DNA of 9,259 bases from JBKJML01 sp046596415 (GCA_046596415.1 JBKJML010000258.1:1-9259), one strand, 5' to 3'. Numbered from the stretch's first letter, positions 1 to 6,892 are shown. The notes: generated by a model not told the origin, from the sequence alone. A program made the numbers and translations.

Positions 1-755
1 GGCTCGAGGAGGCGCTCAAGCTCTCGCTGGTCAAGACCGACCCGCTCGACTCGAAGGACGTGATCATCGAGGTCCGGCAGGGCGTCGGCGGCGACGAGGC
101 GGCGCTCTGGGCCGGCAGCGTCTTCCACATGCTCTCGAAGTACGCCGAAAGGCGCGGCTTCAAGGAGGTCGTCTTCGCCGTCAAGGGCGACGGCGCCTAC
201 TCGATCTTCAAGTACGAGGGCGGTACGCACCGCGTCCAACGCGTGCCGGAAACCGAGTCGCAGGGCCGGATCCACACCTCGACCGCGACGGTCGCCGTGA
301 TGCCCGAGGTGGAGGACGTCGAAGTCGAGCTCAACGACAACGACCTGAAGATCGACGTCTACCGTTCGACCGGGCCCGGTGGCCAGAGCGTCAACACGAC
401 GGATTCCGCCGTTCGAATCACGCACCTCCCGAGCGGCATCGTCGTCGCGATGCAGGACGAGAAGTCGCAACTCCAGAACAAGACGAAGGCGCTGCGCGTC
501 CTCCGTGCGCGCATCTTCGAGGCCGAGCGGGAGCGCCAGCAGGCCGAGCTCTCGGCGGCGCGCAAGGCACAGATCGGCAGCGGCGAGCGCTCCGAGAAGA
601 TCCGCACCTACAACTACCCGGACAGTCGCGCGACCGACCACCGCGTCAAGGTGACCGTCAACCTCGAGAAGGTGCTGCCCGGTGGGCTCGACGACTTCAC
701 CGAGGCGCTCCAGGCTGAGGATCGCCGACGGGCCCTCGAAGCCACGACGACGTGA
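1..755 (+). CDS. prfA: Peptide chain release factor 1 (RF1), 5' end missing, with internal in-frame deletion
   Basis: RF1 recognises UAA and UAG stop codons in the ribosomal A site and triggers peptide release. The frame is open from base 3, so the gene enters from outside the window; about 250 C-terminal residues are visible, against roughly 355 for the whole family protein. Seen: the VGGDEAALWAG motif opening domain 2; the stop-codon reading tripeptide P-E-T at 246-254, which fits the PxT of RF1 and not the SPF of RF2; the catalytic GGQ at 378-386 within STGPGGQSVNTTDSAVR; and the C-terminal RTYNYPDSRATDHR block. Odd: at 141-170 the protein reads YAERRGFKEVVFAVKGDG. Other RF1 proteins have about 20 residues between YAE and the following E/D-x-x-x-x-(V/I) strand, but here there are 5. 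The missing part is a domain 2 strand and its GGYK-like loop. The stop TGA overlaps the prmC start. Identity is certain; whether the product works is not. Confidence 0.95.
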   Translation, partial: LEEALKLSLVKTDPLDSKDVIIEVRQGVGGDEAALWAGSVFHMLSKYAERRGFKEVVFAVKGDGAYSIFKYEGGTHRVQRVPETESQGRIHTSTATVAVMPEVEDVEVELNDNDLKIDVYRSTGPGGQSVNTTDSAVRITHLPSGIVVAMQDEKSQLQNKTKALRVLRARIFEAERERQQAELSAARKAQIGSGERSEKIRTYNYPDSRATDHRVKVTVNLEKVLPGGLDDFTEALQAEDRRRALEATTT

Positions 756-1579
756 TGCTCGCCGAGGTCCTCCGGCTCGCGACGGAGCATCTTGGAGGAC
801 GAGGCTCGGAGACGCCGCGGCTCGACGCGGAGCTCCTGCTCGGCCACGCTCTCGGGCTGAAGCGGATCGAGCTCTACACCGCGTTCGACCGGCCGCTGAC
901 CGAGACGGAGCTCGCAGCCTGCCGTGAGCTCGTGGCACGCCGCGCGCAGCGGGAGCCGGTCGCCTACATCCTCGGCGAGTGGGGCTTTCGGCGGCTGACG
1001 CTCGCCGTCGACTCGCGCGCGCTGATTCCTCGGCCGGAGACGGAGACCGTCGTCGAGCGGTGCCTCGAGCTGATCCGCGGGCTCGAACGGCCCCGCGTCC
1101 TCGACGTCGGCGTCGGCACCGGAGCGATCGCGCTCGCGATCGCCGACGAACATCCTGGCGCGCAGGTCACCGCGATCGACGTCTCAGAAGAGGCGCTCAC
1201 GCTCGCGCGCGAGAACGCGGAGCGCACCGGGCTCGCAATCGAGCTCGAGCGTCGCGACCTGATCGACGGGCTCGGCGCGACTGACCTCGATCTCGTCGTC
1301 TCGAACCCCCCGTACGTCGCGCCCGAGGAGCTGGCGGGCCTGATGCCCGACGTGCGCGATTACGAGCCGCACGTTGCGCTCGTCGGCGACGGGCTCACCG
1401 GCACGGTCGCACGGCACGCGCTCGACGCGCTCCGCGCGGGCGGAGCGCTCGTGCTCGAGGTCGGCGACGAGCAGGCGGCGACCGTCACCGCCCTGCTCGA
1501 GCAGCTCGGCTACCAGCAGATCGCGATCACACCCGACCTCGCCGGCCGCGACAGAGTGGTGGAAGGGAGGCGCCCGTGA
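755..1579 (+). CDS. prmC: Peptide chain release factor N5-glutamine methyltransferase PrmC (HemK)
   Basis: The enzyme uses S-adenosylmethionine to methylate the glutamine of the GGQ motif in release factors, and here it lies directly behind its likely substrate gene prfA. The product is 274 residues, close to the usual 275-285. The N-terminal helical substrate-binding domain covers about residues 1-75. It is followed by RALIPRPETE (about 89-98), the SAM-binding glycine loop LDVGVGTGAIAL (about 117-128), the acidic AIDVSEEAL strand, and the NPPY catalytic motif at about 185-188, typical of enzymes methylating planar amide nitrogens. I chose ATG at 755 because it overlaps the prfA stop as TGATG. 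GTG at 752 in the same frame would add one residue. No Shine-Dalgarno sequence is visible, so translation is probably coupled to prfA. The stop overlaps the tsaC GTG by four bases. Confidence 0.95.
   Translation: MLAEVLRLATEHLGGRGSETPRLDAELLLGHALGLKRIELYTAFDRPLTETELAACRELVARRAQREPVAYILGEWGFRRLTLAVDSRALIPRPETETVVERCLELIRGLERPRVLDVGVGTGAIALAIADEHPGAQVTAIDVSEEALTLARENAERTGLAIELERRDLIDGLGATDLDLVVSNPPYVAPEELAGLMPDVRDYEPHVALVGDGLTGTVARHALDALRAGGALVLEVGDEQAATVTALLEQLGYQQIAITPDLAGRDRVVEGRRP
1564..1570 (+). promoter_or_regulatory. Ribosome binding site for tsaC
   Basis: The sequence AGGGAGG lies inside the last codons of prmC, five bases before the GTG at 1576. It supports GTG as the tsaC start. Confidence 0.7.
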
Positions 1580-2172
1580 TCGATGCCGCCGTCGAGGCAA
1601 TCCGGGCCGGCCGGTGCGCCGTGATCCCGACCGACACCGTCTACGGCCTCGTCGCGAGCCCCTACTCCGAGGCTCCCGTACGGCGCCTCTACCGGCTCAA
1701 GGGCCGCGACGGGAGCCAGCCCAGCGCGCTCGTCGCGGCGAGTCTCGAGCTCCTGTTCGAGTGTGTCCCGGAGCTGCGCGGCCGCGCGGGGACGATCGCG
1801 AGCGCGCTCCTACCAGGCCCGTACACGCTCATCCTCGCGAACCCGGCGCGCCGTTACCGTTGGCTAACGGGGACGACTCCGGACGCGATCGGCGTGCGCG
1901 TCCCCGACTTCACCGGCCCCGGCCGCGACGTACTTGATCGCGTCGGCGCGCTCGTTGCGACCTCCGCGAACCTCGCAGGCGGCGCGGAGGCCCGGCGCTT
2001 CGTGGACGTGCCCGCGGAGCTCCTCGTCGTCGCTGCGGGCGTCGACGGTGGTGAGCTGCCCGGGACACCCTCGACGGTGATCGACTTCACCGGGCGCGAG
2101 CCGATCGTTCTCCGCGAGGGCGCCGCCCCCTCGGCGGAGGCGCTCCGTCGCGTGGCTGACGCCCTCGACTGA
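1576..2172 (+). CDS. tsaC: L-threonylcarbamoyladenylate synthase (TsaC/YrdC/YwlC family)
   Basis: The enzyme makes threonylcarbamoyl-AMP from threonine, bicarbonate and ATP, the first step of the universal t6A37 modification of tRNAs reading ANN codons. The product is 198 residues, which is the short YrdC-only form; there is no C-terminal Sua5 domain. Seen: PTDTVYGL at about 18-25, the K-x-R region LKGRDGSQPSAL at about 41-52, LPGPYTLILAN at about 79-89, IGVRVPD at about 105-111, TSANLAGG at about 129-136 and GTPSTVID at about 163-170, all diagnostic of the family. GTG is the start: it overlaps the prmC TGA by four bases and has a strong Shine-Dalgarno sequence. A tsaC/sua5 gene behind prfA-prmC is a widespread arrangement in Gram-positive lineages. 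Binding-pocket motifs look intact, so an active enzyme is expected. Confidence 0.93.
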   Translation: MIDAAVEAIRAGRCAVIPTDTVYGLVASPYSEAPVRRLYRLKGRDGSQPSALVAASLELLFECVPELRGRAGTIASALLPGPYTLILANPARRYRWLTGTTPDAIGVRVPDFTGPGRDVLDRVGALVATSANLAGGAEARRFVDVPAELLVVAAGVDGGELPGTPSTVIDFTGREPIVLREGAAPSAEALRRVADALD

Positions 2173-2187
2173 GCCCCAGAGTACGAT
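2156..2187 (+). promoter_or_regulatory. Weak candidate promoter before glyA
   Basis: TACGAT at 2182-2187 fits a TAnnnT -10 element. A poor -35 match, CTGACG, lies at 2156-2161 with a 20-base spacer, longer than optimal. The 42-base gap before glyA is the only one in the first gene cluster, so an internal promoter is plausible, but the sequence support is thin. Confidence 0.2.
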
Positions 2188-2200
2188 CCGAATCGACCCC

Positions 2201-2208
2201 GGAAGGAG
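2201..2208 (+). promoter_or_regulatory. Ribosome binding site for glyA
   Basis: GGAAGGAG ends six bases before the ATG at 2215, one of the clearest Shine-Dalgarno sequences in the window. It fixes the glyA start and suggests independent translation initiation, unlike the overlapped genes before it. Confidence 0.8.
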
Positions 2209-2214
2209 ACCTCG

Positions 2215-3507
2215 ATGGCAGTCGCGCAGGAGACCTTGGAGAACCTCAGGAGCGCCGGCCTCCAGGAGGTCGATCCGGAGATCGCCGCCCTCCTCGGGCG
2301 CGAGCTCGACCGGCAGCGCTCACAGATCGAGCTGATCGCCTCGGAGAACTTCACCTGGCCGAGCGTGCTCGAGGCGGTCGGGTCGGTGCCGACAAACAAG
2401 TACGCCGAGGGCTACCCCGGTAAGCGCTACTACGGCGGTTGCGAGGTCGTGGACGAGATCGAGCAGCTCGCGATCGACCGGGCAAAGAGCCTCTTCGGTG
2501 CCGAGCACGCCAATGTGCAGCCACACGCGGGCGCCCAGGCGAACATGGCGGCCTACTTCGCGCTGCTCCAGCCGGGTGACACGATCCTCTCCCTGCGGCT
2601 CGACCATGGCGGTCACCTGACGCACGGGCTGAAGGTCAACTTCTCCGGGCGGCTCTACACGATCGTCCACTACGGCGTCTCCCGCGAGACGAACATGGTC
2701 GACTACGACGAGGTGCTCGAGCTCGCCAAGCAGCACCGGCCGAAGCTGATCATCTGCGGCGGCTCCGCCTACCCGCGCACCGTCGAGACCTGGGAGTTCC
2801 GCAAGATCGCCGACGAAGTCGGGGCGCTCCTGATGTGTGACATGGCCCATTTCTCCGGCCTCGTCGCCGCCGGGATCCACCCGAACCCCGTTGAGCACTG
2901 CGACATCGTCACCTCGACGACGCACAAAACTCTTGCCGGGCCGCGCGCGGGCTTCGTGCTGTGCCGGGAGGAACATGCGCAGGCGGTCGACCGGGCGGTC
3001 TTCCCCGGCATGCAAGGCGGGCCGCTCGTCCATGCCATCGCCGCCAAGGCCGCCTGCTTCCGGATCGCGGCGACCGACGCGTTCCGCGACTACCAGACGC
3101 AGGTGCGGGTGAACGCCGATGCCCTCGCTGAAGAGCTGATCGGGCACAGCCTCGACGTCGTCACCGGCGGGACCGACACGCACCTGCTCCAGCTCGACCT
3201 ACGCCGCACGGAATGGACAGGTAAGGACGCCGAGGAGCGGCTCGACGAGGTGAAGCTGACCGTCAACCGCAACACCGTTCCCTTCGACGAGCGCCCGCCG
3301 ACGGTCGCCTCCGGCGTCCGGATCGGCACGCCCGCCGCGACGATGCGCGGCTTCGACGAGCAGGACTTTCGCGAGGTGGCGCGCGTGATCGCCGGCGCGC
3401 TCGACGACGGCGCCGACCTGTCGGCGCTCGCCGCCAGGTCGGAGGCGCTCTGCGCGAAACGGCCCCTCTACCCGGGCTTCCGCGGCTGGGCCCGCTACGA
3501 CGCGTGA
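2215..3507 (+). CDS. glyA: Serine hydroxymethyltransferase
   Basis: This pyridoxal-phosphate enzyme interconverts serine and glycine while moving a one-carbon unit to or from tetrahydrofolate in the cytoplasm, feeding purine, thymidylate and methionine synthesis. The product is 430 residues, normal for the family. Seen: ELIASENF at about 39-46, YAEGYPGKRYYGG at about 63-75, SLRLDHGGHLTHG at about 126-138, the cofactor-contacting aspartate 209 in MCDMAHFSGLVAAG, the PLP-binding lysine 238 in STTHKTLAGPRAG, PGMQGGPL at about 264-271, and the C-terminal VRIGTPAATMRGF at about 368-380. All key motifs are intact. It has its own Shine-Dalgarno sequence. Its TGA overlaps the upp GTG by four bases. 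Adjacent glyA and upp upstream of the atp operon also occur in Firmicutes. Confidence 0.97.
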   Translation: MAVAQETLENLRSAGLQEVDPEIAALLGRELDRQRSQIELIASENFTWPSVLEAVGSVPTNKYAEGYPGKRYYGGCEVVDEIEQLAIDRAKSLFGAEHANVQPHAGAQANMAAYFALLQPGDTILSLRLDHGGHLTHGLKVNFSGRLYTIVHYGVSRETNMVDYDEVLELAKQHRPKLIICGGSAYPRTVETWEFRKIADEVGALLMCDMAHFSGLVAAGIHPNPVEHCDIVTSTTHKTLAGPRAGFVLCREEHAQAVDRAVFPGMQGGPLVHAIAAKAACFRIAATDAFRDYQTQVRVNADALAEELIGHSLDVVTGGTDTHLLQLDLRRTEWTGKDAEERLDEVKLTVNRNTVPFDERPPTVASGVRIGTPAATMRGFDEQDFREVARVIAGALDDGADLSALAARSEALCAKRPLYPGFRGWARYDA

Positions 3508-4139
3508 TCGCCGACAAGCTGACCCACGTCGAGCACCCGCTCGTCCAGCACAAGCTCGGCTTGCTCCGAGACGTCTCGACCGACACGCACCTCTTCCGTC
3601 AGCTCGTGAACGAGCTGACGCTTCTGCTCACCTACGAGGCCACGAAGGAGCTCGCAACCGAGACCGTCGAGGTCGAGACGCCGCTCGAGCGGACGACGGT
3701 GACGCGGATCAGCGGCAAGAAGGTTGCGATCTGCCCGATCCTCCGCGCCGGCATGGGGATGCTCGACGGCGTCCTCTCCCTGATCTCAGGTGCGCGGGTG
3801 GGCTTCATCGGCCTCTACCGCGACGAGGAGACGCTCGAGCCCATCGAGTACTACGTCAAGCTGCCGGCTGACATCGCGCAGCGCGACGTGATCCTGCTCG
3901 ACCCGATGCTCGCGACCGGGAACTCGACCGCCGCGGCGGTGGCGAGGGTGAAGGAGGCGGGCGCGACGTCGATCCGCCTGATCGCGCTGATCGCCGCTCC
4001 GGAGGGGCTGGACCGGATCCACGAGGAGCATCCCGACGTGCACATCGTGGTCGCCGGGATCGATCGCGCCCTGAACGAGAAGGGGTACATCGTGCCGGGG
4101 CTCGGCGACGCAGGCGACCGGCTCTACGGAACGAAGTAG
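3504..4139 (+). CDS. upp: Uracil phosphoribosyltransferase
   Basis: The enzyme salvages uracil by joining it to PRPP to give UMP. The product is 211 residues, close to the 208-209 usual for bacterial Upp. Seen: VEHPLVQHKLGLLRD at about 9-23, LTYEATKEL at about 42-50, PILRAGMGMLDGVL at about 78-91, YRDEETLEP at about 105-113, the PRPP-binding loop DPMLATGNSTAA at about 133-144, IAAPEGL at about 163-169, and the C-terminal uracil pocket GYIVPGLGDAGDRLYGTK ending the protein. The PRPP loop has N where E. coli Upp has G (TGNS for TGGS), a mild variation. GTG at 3504 overlaps the glyA stop. No Shine-Dalgarno sequence is visible, so translation is probably coupled to glyA. Identification is firm. 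Confidence 0.97.
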   Translation: MIADKLTHVEHPLVQHKLGLLRDVSTDTHLFRQLVNELTLLLTYEATKELATETVEVETPLERTTVTRISGKKVAICPILRAGMGMLDGVLSLISGARVGFIGLYRDEETLEPIEYYVKLPADIAQRDVILLDPMLATGNSTAAAVARVKEAGATSIRLIALIAAPEGLDRIHEEHPDVHIVVAGIDRALNEKGYIVPGLGDAGDRLYGTK

Positions 4140-4145
4140 GCGGTC

Positions 4146-5264
4146 ATGGGCCGAGCGCTCGCCGACCACCCGGAGGTGCTGTACGGGTTCGCGGTCGCGC
4201 TTCTCATCGTGATCCTCCTGACGCCTGCCGTGGGCGGAATGGCGCGACTGCTCGGCGTTGTCGACCAGCCGGGCGGTCGGCGGATCAACATGCGGCCGAT
4301 ACCGCGGCTCGGCGGGCTCGCGATCCTGCTCGGGATCTTCGTGCCGGCGCTCGCGTTCCTCGATCTCGGCCGTGACACCCGCGGCGTGCTGGTCGGGGCG
4401 GCGATCGCCGCGACGGTCGGAGCCGTGGACGACTTCCGCGGCCTGCCACCGTGGGCGAAGCTCGGCGGACAGGTTCTGGCGGCCGGGACCGCAGCGTGGT
4501 TCGGGGTCTGGGTCGACCACTTCACGTTCCCGTTCCTCGGCAGTCAGGAGCTCTCCGCCTGGGTGGGCGTGCCGCTGACGATCCTCTGGATCGTGGCGAT
4601 CATGAACATGGTCAACTTCCTCGACGGTCTCGACGGGCTCGCCGCCGGGGTGTGCGCGATCTCAGGTGTGACCTTCTCCGTGATCGCGCTCTCGCTCGGG
4701 AAGCCGGACCCCGCGATCCTCGCCGCGATCGTTGCAGGCGCCTGCATCGGCTTCCTGCGCCACAACTTCTACCCGGCCCGAATCTTCATGGGCGACTCGG
4801 GCGCGCTCCTGCTCGGCTTCGTGCTCGCGGCGCTCGCAGTGCAGGGGCTGCTGAAGACTGCGGCCACCGTCGGGTTGTTGTTCCCGCTCCTCGTGCTCGC
4901 CGTGCCGATCCTCGACACCTCGTTCGTCGTCGCACGGCGGCTGAAGAACCGGGAGAAGGTCTACGCCGCCGACCAGGGGCATCTGCACCACCGCTTCCTG
5001 CGCCGCGGCTTCAGCGAGACACGCGCCGCCCTGACGATGTGGGGCTGGTGCGCGACACTGGCCGGCGCGGCGCTCGCGACGCGCTTCGTGCCGTTCAGCC
5101 GCCACGGCGACTGGCACCTCTGGTGGACCGTGCTCGCTGCTGCGATCGGGCTCGTCGCGGTCGCGGCGTCGCTCTACGTGGTCTACGTGCTCGAGATCGT
5201 GAAGCTCGCCAACCCGCGTGTGCGCCGTCGTGAGGAGGCGGCCCGCGACCGGACGGTCGCGTAA
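4146..5264 (+). CDS. wecA: Undecaprenyl-phosphate sugar-1-phosphate transferase (WecA/TagO/Rfe family)
   Basis: This integral membrane enzyme moves a sugar-1-phosphate, most likely GlcNAc-1-phosphate from UDP-GlcNAc, onto undecaprenyl or decaprenyl phosphate. The resulting lipid carrier starts synthesis of a cell-wall or surface glycan. The product is 372 residues with about ten hydrophobic helices. Seen in order: the DD pair at about 95-96 (VDDFRGLPPWAKL), the substrate loop NMVNFLDGLDGLAAG at about 154-168, ARIFMGDSGALLLGF at about 211-225, PILDTSFVVARR at about 254-265, and GHLHHRFLRRG at about 278-288. The H-x-HH motif separates WecA/TagO enzymes from MraY. The start lies six bases after upp without a well-placed Shine-Dalgarno sequence. 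A wecA/rfe gene between the prfA cluster and atp genes is common in Actinobacteria. Exact sugar and final polymer cannot be read from sequence. Confidence 0.9.
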   Translation: MGRALADHPEVLYGFAVALLIVILLTPAVGGMARLLGVVDQPGGRRINMRPIPRLGGLAILLGIFVPALAFLDLGRDTRGVLVGAAIAATVGAVDDFRGLPPWAKLGGQVLAAGTAAWFGVWVDHFTFPFLGSQELSAWVGVPLTILWIVAIMNMVNFLDGLDGLAAGVCAISGVTFSVIALSLGKPDPAILAAIVAGACIGFLRHNFYPARIFMGDSGALLLGFVLAALAVQGLLKTAATVGLLFPLLVLAVPILDTSFVVARRLKNREKVYAADQGHLHHRFLRRGFSETRAALTMWGWCATLAGAALATRFVPFSRHGDWHLWWTVLAAAIGLVAVAASLYVVYVLEIVKLANPRVRRREEAARDRTVA

Positions 5265-5266
5265 GC

Positions 5267-6112
5267 ATGCACATCGCCTGGCGGGGCGCCGCGTTGCTCC
5301 GCGCGACGCCTGACTTTCCCGGCAAAGCCCGGTTGGGAGCGGCGCTGTACCGAACCGTGGGGAGCCCCGCCGGCCCCGTTGAGGTGGCGATGAAGGATGG
5401 GAGTCGGCTGCGGCTCGATCCTGCCAGCCGCACCGAGGCAGGCTCCATCTGGACCGGTCGCTACGACCACCGCCTCGTGTCATTCCTGGTCGCGTCGCTT
5501 CGTCCAGGAGGCGTGGCACTCGACATCGGCGCCAACATCGGCTTCTACACGGTTCCGCTTGCGGTGCGGCTGCAAGGGCTCGGAGGCGTCGTTCATGCGT
5601 TCGAGCCGCTGGCGGCAAACCACGAACGGCTGCTCGAGAATGTCGCTCTGAACGGGGCGACCGCGGCGGCACGGGTCTGGCATTCGGCCCTTGGGAGCTC
5701 CGACGGGATGGTCGCGCTCGAGCCGGAATTGGGTGCACCGACGGGGAACGCAGCCTCGTATCCGGTCTCGGGCGCTGCGCCAGGGCGAGAGCTGGCTCCG
5801 CTCACGACCGTCGATGTCTTCGCTGCGCGGGAGTCGCTCGAACGCTGCGACCTCGTGAAGATCGATGTCGAAGGGGGAGAGCTCGCCGTCCTCCGCGGCA
5901 GCGACGAGTTGCTCGCCCGTTGCCGCCCGCTCGTGGTGCTCGAGCTGAACCCGTACTGGATGCAGCGGTTCGAATGGACGCTCGACGACCTGCTGTTCTT
6001 CGCCGCGGAGCGCGGTTACCGGTTGCAGCGCTGGGACGGTGCGCGCTTCGACGCATCGTCACGCGACTCGAGCGAGCTCGAGAACGTCGCGCTCGTGCCC
6101 GAGCCCCGCTAG
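5267..6112 (+). CDS. FkbM-family SAM-dependent methyltransferase
   Basis: FkbM-family enzymes use S-adenosylmethionine to O-methylate sugars, polyketides or other small or polymeric substrates. The 281-residue product has the family's core: SAM-binding loop ALDIGANIGFYTVPLA at about 84-99, acidic strand VHAFEPLAANHERLLENVAL at about 109-128, and the characteristic CDLVKIDVEGGELAVLRG at about 194-211, followed by PLVVLELNPYW. The first 40 or so residues match nothing I know. ATG at 5267 lies two bases after the wecA stop, so the genes are probably co-transcribed and the substrate may be a surface sugar assembled on the WecA lipid; that is inference. Leucine TTG codons appear more often than in neighbours, weakly suggesting later acquisition. 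Its TAG shares bases with the stop of the convergent hydrolase. Family assignment is good; substrate unknown. Confidence 0.85.
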   Translation: MHIAWRGAALLRATPDFPGKARLGAALYRTVGSPAGPVEVAMKDGSRLRLDPASRTEAGSIWTGRYDHRLVSFLVASLRPGGVALDIGANIGFYTVPLAVRLQGLGGVVHAFEPLAANHERLLENVALNGATAAARVWHSALGSSDGMVALEPELGAPTGNAASYPVSGAAPGRELAPLTTVDVFAARESLERCDLVKIDVEGGELAVLRGSDELLARCRPLVVLELNPYWMQRFEWTLDDLLFFAAERGYRLQRWDGARFDASSRDSSELENVALVPEPR

Positions 6113-6822
6113 ATCCCGGCCGGGGCGCTGCGGACGAACGCGTCGAGCAGCAGGTTGAACGGCTCGCCGGTGCGCTGGACGGCGTGGCCGGCGCCCGGGA
6201 TCACGGCCCGCTGCGCGCCGATGCCAGCCTCGAGCGCGTCGCAGACGGCGTCGAGGGCCGGATGGTGGCCGCCCGAGACGACGAGCGTGGGAAAGTCGGC
6301 CGCAGCGAGCTCCGCGAGCGGGATTCGAGCCTCCCATGGTGGCCGCTCCGCCATCAGCGCGAGCGTTCCCGTCAGGAGCGCCGGGGGCAACGGGGAGGGG
6401 GGAGGCGGCGCGCCGACGCCCGCAAGGAACGCGCGGAGGTACGCCTCCGGCTCGCGAGGGCCGCTCTCCCGGAGCGCCTTGCCGCCGCTGAGGAACGCCT
6501 CGACGGCCGGGTCGCCGCGAGCCACGTCGACGCAGGGAGGCTCGATCACGGTCAGCGACGCGACAGCATCGGGTCGCAGCGCCGCTGTGAGCAGGGTGAC
6601 GACACCGCCGTATGAATGTCCGACCAGGTGATCGCCCGGTTCGAGGAGCTGCGCGAGCCACGCCGCGTCGTGGTCGAAGTCCACCCGCTCGACCGGCGGC
6701 CCCGGCGGGAAGCCGGGCCGGTCGAGCACCACGAGCTCGTAGCGGTCGGCGAGCGAGGCCTGCGCGCGCCAGGTCGACGCTCCGTTCGTCACGCTGCCGT
6801 GTACGAGCACAAGCCGCTCCAT
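6109..6822 (-). CDS. Alpha/beta-fold hydrolase
   Basis: A 237-residue cytoplasmic single-domain alpha/beta hydrolase with no signal peptide. Seen: oxyanion-hole strand LVLVHGS at about 4-10; VVLDRPGFPPGPP at about 31-43; the nucleophile elbow GHSYGGVV at about 68-75 with serine 70; a proline-rich, variable cap region at about 95-165; LVVSGGHHPALDAVCDAL at about 180-197, where aspartate 191 or 195 is the likely acid; and the catalytic histidine 213 in IPGAGHAV. The triad therefore appears complete. I chose ATG at 6822 because the fold begins immediately after it; longer frame extensions would cross the promoter region and overlap atpZ. Substrate is unknown: esterase, lactonase or hydrolase of small esters are all possible. 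It is the only gene on this strand and converges on the FkbM gene. Confidence 0.85.
   Translation of the reverse strand: MERLVLVHGSVTNGASTWRAQASLADRYELVVLDRPGFPPGPPVERVDFDHDAAWLAQLLEPGDHLVGHSYGGVVTLLTAALRPDAVASLTVIEPPCVDVARGDPAVEAFLSGGKALRESGPREPEAYLRAFLAGVGAPPPPSPLPPALLTGTLALMAERPPWEARIPLAELAAADFPTLVVSGGHHPALDAVCDALEAGIGAQRAVIPGAGHAVQRTGEPFNLLLDAFVRSAPAGI
6115..6124. repeat. 10-bp perfect palindrome at the convergent gene junction
   Basis: CCCGGCCGGG is self-complementary, lies two bases past the shared stop codons and codes for the end of the hydrolase. It has no loop or following T-run, so it is not a typical intrinsic terminator; no other terminator is visible between the convergent genes. 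Confidence 0.4.
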
Positions 6823-6851
6823 CGCCCGATCGTACCCGTGTGACGAACTCC

Positions 6852-6882
6852 ACCATAATCGCCGCAAAATCGACCGAAACAA
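6852..6882 (-). promoter_or_regulatory. Candidate promoter for the alpha/beta hydrolase
   Basis: On the minus strand TTGTTT (6882-6877) and TATGGT (6857-6852) resemble -35 and -10 elements with a 19-base spacer. Transcription would start near 6845, leaving a leader of about 23 bases before the ATG at 6822. The spacer is slightly long and the Shine-Dalgarno match is weak, so this is a tentative call. Confidence 0.3.
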
Positions 6883-6892
6883 GCGATTTCGG
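6867..6892. repeat. Overlapping inverted repeats, possible operator
   Basis: Two 6-bp inverted repeats share their right side: CCGAAA (6874-6879) with TTTCGG (6887-6892), 7 bases apart, and AAATCG (6867-6872) with CGATTT (6884-6889), 11 bases apart. They lie in the AT-richer gap between divergent genes, over the candidate -35 of the hydrolase and upstream of the atp -10. This is a common place for a repressor site, but short repeats can arise by chance. Confidence 0.35.

Noticed and set aside
2320..3183. 287-residue minus-strand open frame opposite glyA
   Set aside because: glyA has all its catalytic motifs in the plus frame; the antisense product shows no family resemblance.
4662..5738. 358-residue minus-strand open frame across wecA and the FkbM gene
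   Set aside because: It runs through two well-supported genes and is rich in Arg, Pro and Ala with no motif. Long shadow frames are normal at this GC content.
5920..6615. 231-residue plus-strand open frame opposite the hydrolase
   Set aside because: It starts inside the FkbM gene and runs opposite the hydrolase, whose GHSYGG elbow and catalytic histidine establish the minus strand as coding. The plus product is low-complexity Arg/Ala/Glu.
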